Shown here piece after piece: positions 6,697 to 12,169 of a DNA stretch of 12,169 bases. The stretch lies in NCBI GenBank assembly GCA_934654515.1, contig CAKUGA010000038.1, forward strand, positions 1-12,169, read 5' to 3'. The DNA is from an uncultured Collinsella sp. Its GTDB lineage: Bacteria; Actinomycetota; Coriobacteriia; Coriobacteriales; Coriobacteriaceae. Made by a program: the position numbers and the translations under genes. Each line of letters opens with the position of its first letter. The stretch's first letter is position 1. Below the pieces are notes generated by a model, which had not been told where the DNA came from, did not search any database, and was given only the letters and a program-made list of their open reading frames with translations.

Positions 6697-6908
6697 AGTC
6701 CATATGGACGAAACAGCTTCGAAACACGGATTTTGCACGTCAAGCACTCAAAAACGCATCTACCTGCATCGTAATCAAAACGAAACATCTGCTCGTCGGC
6801 TTATGCGTAACTTTGTTGCAACAGTGCGATATTATCCATATTCGATAAAGCTCACGGCGCATGGGGCGCCGCGAACGACACCTTTCTTTTCCATCAATTG
6901 GAGGAAGC
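6697..6908 (+). other. Intergenic leader region of gdhA
   Basis: About 210 bases, clearly AT-richer than the flanking genes and with no convincing reading frame. It holds a weak promoter candidate (see separate entry) and a 6-bp hairpin CGGCGC/GCGCCG (6855-6860 with 6866-6871) within the presumed 5' UTR. It also holds the ribosome site GGAGG (6900-6904), four bases before the gdhA start. No riboswitch class is recognised. Confidence 0.6.
6816..6844 (+). promoter_or_regulatory. Candidate promoter of gdhA
   Basis: TTGCAA (6816-6821) and TATTCG (6839-6844) are separated by 17 bases. A better -10-like TATTAT (6830-6835) lies nearby but at the wrong distance from that -35. The region is AT-rich and precedes a leader of roughly 60 bases. 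The exact start cannot be fixed from sequence alone. Confidence 0.35.
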
Positions 6909-8264
6909 ATGAGCTACACGCAGAAAGTTCTCGACGAGCTCAAGGCCCGCTATCCCGAGCAGCCTGAGTTCATCCAGGCCGCGACCGAGATCCTCGGCAC
7001 CATCCAGCCGGCGCTCGACGCCCATCCCGAGTACGAGGAGGCCGCCCTGCTGGAGCGCCTCGTCGAGCCCGAGCGCATCGTTATGTTCCGTGTTCCCTGG
7101 GTCGACGACCAGGGCAAGGTCCAGGTCAACCGCGGCTACCGCGTCGAGTTCAACTCTGCCATTGGACCCTACAAGGGCGGCCTGCGCTTTAACCCGACGG
7201 TCACCCTGGGCATGCTCAAGTTCCTGGGCCTGGAGCAGATCCTCAAGAACAGCCTGACCACCCTTCCCATGGGCGGCGGCAAGGGCGGCTCCGACTTTGA
7301 CCCCAAGGGCAAGTCCAACAACGAGATCATGCACTTCTGCCAGTCCTTCATGACCGAGCTCTACCGCCACATCGGCCCTAACACCGACGTTCCCGCCGGC
7401 GACCTGGGCGTTGGCGGCCGCGAGGTTGCCTACATGTTCGGTCAGTACAAGCGCCTGACCAACGAGTGGACCGGCGTCCTCACCGGCAAGGGCCTCTCCT
7501 TTGGCGGTTCGCTCGCCCGTACCGAGGCCACCGGCTACGGCCTGGTCTACTTTGTGGACGAGTACCTCAAGAGCCGCGGCGACTCCTTCGAGGGCAAGAA
7601 CGTCGTCGTTCACGGCTCCGGTAACGTCGCCATCTACGCCGTCCAGAAGGTCGCCCAGCTCGGCGGCAAGGTGCTCGCCTGCTCCGACACCCACGGCTGG
7701 GTCGAGGATCCCGACGGCATCGACTACACCGTGCTCGAGCACGTCTACAACCAGAAGCGCTCCGGACACGACAAGGGCGTCACGCTCGCCATGTACGTCG
7801 ACGAGAAGCCCAACGCTACCTGGCACGAGGGCGACGGCCGTGGCGTGTGGCAGCTTCCGTGCGACATCGCGCTGCCCTGCGCTCGCGAGAACACGCTGCT
7901 GCTCGAGGACGCCCAGGCACTCGTCGCCAACGGCTGCAAGGTGGTCGGCGAGGGCGCGAACATGCCCACGACCATCGAGGCCACGACCTACTTCCAGGAG
8001 AACGGCGTCGCCTTCATGCCCGGTAAGGCTGCCAACGCCGGCGGCGTGCTCGTGTCCGGCCTCGAGATGAGCCAGAACGCCGAGCACCTGTCCTGGACCT
8101 TCGAGGAGGTCGACGGCAAGCTCGAGCAGCTCATGCGCGGCATGTTCCACAACGTGGACGACACCGCCAAGGAGTACGGCGAGGAGGGCAACTTTGTCAT
8201 GGGCGCCAACATCGCCGGCTTCCTGAAGGTCGCCGACGCCATGCTCGCCCAGGGCGTCTGCTAA
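6909..8264 (+). CDS. gdhA: NADP-type glutamate dehydrogenase
   Basis: This cytoplasmic hexameric enzyme interconverts 2-oxoglutarate plus ammonia and glutamate. At 451 residues it is the usual class I short form (E. coli 447). Landmarks in order: RVPWVDDQGKVQVNRGYRVE (about 61-80), the SAIGPYKGGLRF substrate region, and the active-site motif LPMGGGKGGSDFDP (119-132) with catalytic lysine K125. Then come DVPAGDLGVGGREVAYMFGQYKR, the GSGNVA dinucleotide-binding turn and VGEGANMPTT, and MSQNAEHLSW near the C-terminus. The start is ATG 6909, with GGAGG four bases upstream; the in-frame ATG at 6861 lacks this and would add a non-conserved segment. Codon use is strongly biased to C-ending codons, as expected of a highly expressed gene. 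It stands alone between its own leader and terminator. NADP specificity is inferred from the family and was not checked residue by residue. Confidence 0.97.
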   Translation: MSYTQKVLDELKARYPEQPEFIQAATEILGTIQPALDAHPEYEEAALLERLVEPERIVMFRVPWVDDQGKVQVNRGYRVEFNSAIGPYKGGLRFNPTVTLGMLKFLGLEQILKNSLTTLPMGGGKGGSDFDPKGKSNNEIMHFCQSFMTELYRHIGPNTDVPAGDLGVGGREVAYMFGQYKRLTNEWTGVLTGKGLSFGGSLARTEATGYGLVYFVDEYLKSRGDSFEGKNVVVHGSGNVAIYAVQKVAQLGGKVLACSDTHGWVEDPDGIDYTVLEHVYNQKRSGHDKGVTLAMYVDEKPNATWHEGDGRGVWQLPCDIALPCARENTLLLEDAQALVANGCKVVGEGANMPTTIEATTYFQENGVAFMPGKAANAGGVLVSGLEMSQNAEHLSWTFEEVDGKLEQLMRGMFHNVDDTAKEYGEEGNFVMGANIAGFLKVADAMLAQGVC

Positions 8265-8288
8265 ACCCTGCCTGACATAGCATTTGAT

Positions 8289-8323
8289 AAGGCTCCCAGC
8301 TATCGCGGCTGGGAGCTTTTTCT
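8289..8323 (+). terminator. Rho-independent terminator of gdhA
   Basis: GCTCCCAGC (8292-8300) and GCTGGGAGC (8308-8316) form a perfect 9-bp stem with a 7-base loop, preceded by AA and followed by TTTTTCT. It lies 25 bases after the gdhA stop and is a textbook intrinsic terminator. Confidence 0.93.
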
Positions 8324-8339
8324 ATCCCGGAGGACTCCT

Positions 8340-8414
8340 CATAACTTGCGGTGAAATACGGACTGTTTGGCGCTCTGAATCCGCCAAACAGTCCGTATTT
8401 CACCGCAAGTTATG
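8340..8414. repeat. Palindromic intergenic repeat, copy 2 (perfect 33-bp arms)
   Basis: The left arm 8340-8372 and the right arm 8382-8414 are perfect reverse complements over 33 bases, with a 9-base loop (CTCTGAATC, 8373-8381). It lies just after the gdhA terminator and about 45 bases before the next promoter. Its left arm shares 23 identical bases with copy 1 (8346-8368 versus 5222-5244), and both copies are preceded by CCTCAT. No T-run follows, and a separate terminator already ends gdhA, so transcription termination is not an obvious role. Confidence 0.93.
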
Positions 8415-8460
8415 GATGGGTGGGTGGATTTTGTCCTGCAACGGCGTGCGGCCCCTCGTT

Positions 8461-8469
8461 TGGTACACT
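8461..8469 (+). promoter_or_regulatory. Extended -10 promoter of the Mo-hydroxylase operon
   Basis: TGG followed by TACACT (8464-8469) forms an extended -10 element, with a predicted transcription start near 8476. That leaves a short leader before the start codon at 8494. No -35 hexamer is convincing at 17 bases. The element lies in the same CCTnGTTTGGTA context as the selC promoter. Confidence 0.5.
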
Positions 8470-8493
8470 TAAACGTACTGGACAAGTGAAGAG

Positions 8494-9408
8494 ATGGGGG
8501 AGAACGTGCTCAAGTTCGGTACCTACGTCCGTGTTGGAAACGCGGCCGAAGCCTATGAGCTCTTGCAGAAAAACCGCAACAACAAGATTGTGGGCGGCGG
8601 CATCTGGATGCGCCTGGGTTCGCGTCGCGTGGCGACGGCGATTGACCTTTCGGCCTGCGGACTCGATCAGATCGAGGAGACCGAGACCGAGTTTCGCATC
8701 GGTGCCATGTGCACCCTGCGCCAGCTCGAGCGCCATGCCGAGCTCAACGCGCTTGTCAACAATGTCTTTGAGTTCGCCGTCCACGATATCGTGGGCGTAC
8801 AGCTGCGCAACACCGCCACGGTGGGCGGCAGTATCTACGGCCGCTTCGGCTTCTCGGACGTGCTCTCGGCCTTCCTGGCGCTCGACTCCTATGTTGAGCT
8901 GACGGGCGCCGGCCGCGTGCCGCTCGCGGAGTTCGTGCGGATGGGCTACGTGCGCGACGTGATCGAGCACGTGGTGGTCGTCAAACACGATTACCGCGCG
9001 AGCTACGAGGCCGTGCGTAAGGCTGCGACCGACTTCCCCTCGCTCAACGTCACTGCCGCCTGGTGGGATAACTCCTGGCACGTTACCGTGGGCGCCCGCC
9101 CGCTGCGCGCGACCCTGCTGCAGGGTGAGACATGCGGTCTTACCAGCGAGCAGCCTTCCGAGGACGAGCTTCGCGCCCTCGCCGCGTCCGTGCGCGCGCT
9201 GAGCTACGGCACCAACCTGTGGGGCTCGGCCGAGTACCGCCGCCGCATCTCGGCTCCGCTGGCGGTCCAGGCCGTGCGCCGCGCCGCGGGCATCGAGCTT
9301 TCGGCCGCGCTTGCCCGCGAGCTCGAGACCGTGCAGATCCCTAAGTTCGCCACGGACGAGTATTCCTGCCGCCGCGTGCCCGGCGTCGATTCTAGCGAGG
9401 TGCGCTAA
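8494..9408 (+). CDS. FAD-binding subunit of a xanthine dehydrogenase-family molybdenum hydroxylase
   Basis: This 304-residue protein has the length and layout of CoxM/XdhB-type FAD subunits, which pass electrons from the iron-sulfur clusters to NAD or another acceptor. FAD-binding elements are VGGGIWM (33-39, in place of the usual AGGTDL) and RNTATVGGSI (105-114). They are followed by SDVLSAFLALDSYVEL and by a C-terminal domain with AEYRRRISAPLAVQAVRRA. The start is ATG 8494. GTG 8506 is a possible alternative because GGGGGAG precedes it, though at only three bases. The stop overlaps the start of the next gene (TAATG), so the two are translationally coupled. The N-terminal FAD loop deviates somewhat from the XdhB consensus, and the substrate cannot be assigned. 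The symbol is withheld because XdhB, YgfM-like and CO-dehydrogenase-type subunits cannot be told apart by eye. Confidence 0.9.
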   Translation: MGENVLKFGTYVRVGNAAEAYELLQKNRNNKIVGGGIWMRLGSRRVATAIDLSACGLDQIEETETEFRIGAMCTLRQLERHAELNALVNNVFEFAVHDIVGVQLRNTATVGGSIYGRFGFSDVLSAFLALDSYVELTGAGRVPLAEFVRMGYVRDVIEHVVVVKHDYRASYEAVRKAATDFPSLNVTAAWWDNSWHVTVGARPLRATLLQGETCGLTSEQPSEDELRALAASVRALSYGTNLWGSAEYRRRISAPLAVQAVRRAAGIELSAALARELETVQIPKFATDEYSCRRVPGVDSSEVR

Positions 9409-12169
9409 TGGCTGCCAAACTCATCGATCTTTCCTTTACGCTCAACGGCCGTAAGGTCAAGGTTCAGATTGCCCCCGATACTATGCTGTTTGCGCTGCTG
9501 CGCGAGCAGGGTTGCGCGTCGGTGCGCTGCGCCTGCGAGACCACCAACTGCGGTCTGTGCACGGTATGGCTCGATGGCGACCCAGTGCTCAGCTGCTCGG
9601 TTCCCGCCGCGCGCGTCGAGGGCCGCTCCATCACCACGCTCGAGGGCCTCAAGGCCGAGTCCGAGGCGCTCGCCCGCGCGATAGCCGCCGAAGGCGCCGA
9701 GCAGTGCGGTTTTTGCGCCCCCGGCCTCATCATGAACGTGCTGGCGCTCGCCCGCGCCGCCAAGGAGGACCCGAGCCTCGTCGCCACGCGCGAGGAGCTC
9801 TCGCGCCAGCTGGCCGGCAACCTCTGCCGCTGCAGCGGCTACGAGAGCCAGCTGCGTGCCATCGTCCGCTTCCTCAACGAGTCCGGCGTGCAGGTGGGCT
9901 TCGAGATGTCCGAGCTGCCGGTCAATGACACCAGCTGCGACGGCGTCTCCTACAAGCAGATCACCCACAAGCAGCCCAAGAAGGACTCGAAGGCCCTGCT
10001 CGAGGGCCGTCCCGTCTACACGGGCGATATGGTGCCCGCCGGCGCGCTCATCGTTAAGCTCAAGCGCAGCCCCTACGCTCGCGCCAAGATCCGCTCCATC
10101 GACACATCGCGCGCCCTGAAGGTGCCCGGTGTGGTGGGCGTCTACACCTACGAGGACGTGCCCAAACGCCGCTTTACCATCGCCGGCCAGAGCTATCCGC
10201 AGCCCTCGCCCTACGACCGCCTGATTCTCGAGAACCTCGTGCGCTATCAAAACGAGGAGGTGGCGATCGTCGCCGCCGAGACCGAGGAGGCCGCCGACAA
10301 GGCGCTCAAGCTCATCAAGGTCGACTATGAGGTGCTCGAGCCGTTGCTCGACTTTACGCAGGCACTCGATAACGATATCGTGGTCCACCCCGAGGGCGAC
10401 GTGACCTTTATGTTCCCGCAGGGCGGCGACGTCCCGCGCAACCTGGTGTGCAGCGGTACCAGCGACTTTGGCGACCTGGACGAGGCATTCGCCCAGAGCG
10501 ACATCGTCTTTGAGCGCACCTACACCAGCCAGGCCACCCAGACCGCGCCCATGGAGACCTTCCGTGCCTTCGCGACGACCGACGCGTTCGGCCGCATTTC
10601 GGTGACCACCTCGACGCAGGTGCCCTTCCATGTGCGCCGTATGGTTGCGCAGTCGCTCGACATTCCGCAGTCGCAGGTGCAGGTTATTAAGCCCCGCATC
10701 GGCGGCGGCTTTGGCTCCAAGCAGACGGGCTGCTGTGAGATCTTCGTGGCGTTCGTGACCCAGCAGACCGGCCGTCCGAGCTATTGCTGCTACACCCGCG
10801 AGGAGACCATCACTGCGGGCAACTCGCGCCACCAGATGCAGATGACCGTCAAGCTGGGCGCCATGAACGACGGCGCCATCACGGCCATCGACCTGCACAC
10901 GTTGTCCAATGCCGGCGCGTACGGCGAGCACGCCACCACGACAATCGGCCTGTCGGGCCACAAGAGTCTGCCGATCTACAACCATGTGAAGGCGAGTCGC
11001 TTTAGGTGGGACGCCGTCTACACCAACACCAACCGCGGCGGCGCGTATCGCGGCTACGGTGCCACCCAGGGTCAGTTTGCCGTGGAGAGCGCCGTCAACG
11101 AGCTCGCCGACATGCTGCACATGGACCCCGCCGACCTGCGCCTTAAGAACATCGTGCGCGAGGGCGAGACCATGCCGCAGTACTACAACGAGAAGCTTAA
11201 CGCCTGCGCACTCGACCGCTGCCTGCTGCGCGCGATGGACATGATCGGCTGGCGCGACAAGCCGCTGGCCGTGGACCTGGGCGACCGTGTGCGCGCCCTG
11301 GGTTGCGCGCTCACCATGCAGGGCTCGGGCATTTCCAACGTGGATATCGCCGGCATCGACATGCGCCTGGAAGAGGACGGCTTCATTACCATCGGCACCG
11401 GCGCCACCGATAACGGCATGGGCGTCGACACGATCCTGGCGCAGATTGCCGCCGAGGAGCTGGGCGTGGAGAGCTCGCTGATCGTGGTGCGCGGCGTGGA
11501 CACCGACGTGTCGCCGTTCGACGCCGGCTCGTACGCGAGCTCCGGTACCTACGTGACGGGCCTTGCCGCCAAGAACGCCGCGACCGAGCTGCGCGAGAAG
11601 ATTTGCGCCAAGGCCGCTCAGATGTGGGACGTTGACGCCGCCGACGTGGTCTTCGACGGCCAGTACGTGCGCCTGTCCGACGAGCGTGCCGCTCGTGAGC
11701 GCGGCCGCTACCTCACGCTGCGCGACTTTGCCAACCTGTGCGTCAAGAACATCGCAGGCGGCGACGCGCTCACCTCGCATGCCTCTGCCTGCCTGCCCGT
11801 TTCGCCTCCGCCGTTTATGGCCGGCATTGCCGAGGTCGAGGTCGACAAGGCCACCGGCAAGGTGACCGTGGTGGACTACGCTGCGGCTGTGGACTGCGGC
11901 ACCGTTATCAACGAGGCGCTCGCGCGCGTCCAAGCCGAGGGCGGCATTGCCCAGGGTATTGGCCACGCGCTCTACGAGATCGTCGAGCACGACGACCGCG
12001 GTCGCCTGCGCACCGGCAACTTTATGAGCTACAAGCTGCCCACGCGCCTGGATATTGGCAGCATCCGCGTGGCCTTTGAGCCGAGCTACGAGCCGACGGG
12101 CCCGTTTGGCGCCAAGTCGATCGGCGAGGTCGTCATCAACACGCCGCTCGCCGCCGTGGCCTCGGCCGT
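9408..12169 (+). CDS. Fused [2Fe-2S] and molybdopterin-binding subunit of a xanthine dehydrogenase-family hydroxylase (3' truncated)
   Basis: The frame is open from ATG 9408 (GAGG at 9397-9400, seven bases upstream) to the window edge, giving 920 residues without a stop. Residues 1-160 form the iron-sulfur part. The plant-type cluster ligands are C43, C48, C51 and C63 (CETTNCGLC). The helical-domain cluster ligands are C100 and C103 (QCGFC) with C140 and C142 (CRC). After a linker with SYKQITHKQPKK, residues from about 195 form the Mo-binding part: YTGDMVP, TAPMETFRAFA, IGGGFGSKQTG (431-441), RGGAYRGYGATQG (543-555), and the C-terminal GAKSIGEVV with the likely catalytic base E907. It is thus an XdhC-XdhA type fusion, resembling one-chain aldehyde oxidoreductase (D. 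gigas Mop, about 907 residues) and E. coli XdhD/YgfN, with FAD on a separate subunit. Family comparison suggests that only a short C-terminal piece is missing. It hydroxylates purines, aldehydes or another heterocycle; the substrate is not decided. Confidence 0.93.
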   Translation, partial: MAAKLIDLSFTLNGRKVKVQIAPDTMLFALLREQGCASVRCACETTNCGLCTVWLDGDPVLSCSVPAARVEGRSITTLEGLKAESEALARAIAAEGAEQCGFCAPGLIMNVLALARAAKEDPSLVATREELSRQLAGNLCRCSGYESQLRAIVRFLNESGVQVGFEMSELPVNDTSCDGVSYKQITHKQPKKDSKALLEGRPVYTGDMVPAGALIVKLKRSPYARAKIRSIDTSRALKVPGVVGVYTYEDVPKRRFTIAGQSYPQPSPYDRLILENLVRYQNEEVAIVAAETEEAADKALKLIKVDYEVLEPLLDFTQALDNDIVVHPEGDVTFMFPQGGDVPRNLVCSGTSDFGDLDEAFAQSDIVFERTYTSQATQTAPMETFRAFATTDAFGRISVTTSTQVPFHVRRMVAQSLDIPQSQVQVIKPRIGGGFGSKQTGCCEIFVAFVTQQTGRPSYCCYTREETITAGNSRHQMQMTVKLGAMNDGAITAIDLHTLSNAGAYGEHATTTIGLSGHKSLPIYNHVKASRFRWDAVYTNTNRGGAYRGYGATQGQFAVESAVNELADMLHMDPADLRLKNIVREGETMPQYYNEKLNACALDRCLLRAMDMIGWRDKPLAVDLGDRVRALGCALTMQGSGISNVDIAGIDMRLEEDGFITIGTGATDNGMGVDTILAQIAAEELGVESSLIVVRGVDTDVSPFDAGSYASSGTYVTGLAAKNAATELREKICAKAAQMWDVDAADVVFDGQYVRLSDERAARERGRYLTLRDFANLCVKNIAGGDALTSHASACLPVSPPPFMAGIAEVEVDKATGKVTVVDYAAAVDCGTVINEALARVQAEGGIAQGIGHALYEIVEHDDRGRLRTGNFMSYKLPTRLDIGSIRVAFEPSYEPTGPFGAKSIGEVVINTPLAAVASA

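Noticed and set aside
6894..8150. 418-codon minus-strand frame opposite gdhA
   Set aside because: Same codon-bias shadow effect; gdhA is unambiguous on the + strand.
5221..8414. The two palindromes considered as part of a CRISPR array
   Set aside because: They are about 3.1 kb apart, separated by genes, with no regular spacers or cas genes.
9405..11990. 861-codon open frame on the minus strand opposite the Mo-hydroxylase genes
   Set aside because: It is a mirror of GC-rich, C-ending codons in the strongly conserved sense gene; the product is His/Gly/Ala-rich low-complexity sequence with no recognisable family.

Overview
The window is GC-rich, all genes lie on the + strand, and spacing is tight. 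The gene content (Mo-oxidoreductase, complete selenocysteine machinery, NADP-type glutamate dehydrogenase, a fused molybdenum hydroxylase) fits an anaerobic gut actinobacterium of the Coriobacteriia, probably Collinsella-like. That assignment is inferred from composition and gene content; no rRNA marker is present.

Region 1 (1-6650) is a molybdenum/selenium block. It opens with the C-terminal part of a PsrA/PhsA-like molybdopterin oxidoreductase. Next come selA (makes Sec-tRNA from Ser-tRNA) and selB (Sec-specific elongation factor), which overlap by four bases (ATGA). A palindromic repeat follows, then a selC tRNA-Sec gene that can be folded by eye at 5356-5452, with its own extended -10 promoter and a strong terminator. 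After selC come mobA (molybdopterin guanylyltransferase) and a small protein resembling the putative Se/S carrier family (DUF3343), here with an unusual cysteine-rich N-terminus. selA, selB and selC give all the Sec-specific translation factors. selD (selenophosphate synthetase) and any selenoprotein must lie outside the window. The Mo enzyme here keeps an ordinary cysteine codon at the likely Mo-ligand position.

Region 2 (6651-8323) holds a hairpin that may end the mobA unit, a leader region, gdhA and a clear intrinsic terminator.

Region 3 (8324-12169) begins with a second, nearly perfect copy of the palindromic repeat and an extended -10 promoter. It continues with a two-gene operon: an FAD-binding subunit of the xanthine dehydrogenase family, then a fused [2Fe-2S]-plus-molybdopterin subunit that runs off the right edge.

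The points most worth a second look are the dispersed palindrome family (perfect arms of about 33 bp in copy 2), the atypical tRNA-Sec (C33 and a G-A mismatch at the eighth acceptor pair), a SelB whose guanine-specificity motif reads TMCD instead of the usual (N/T)KxD, and the Cys-rich Se/S-carrier-like protein embedded in the block.
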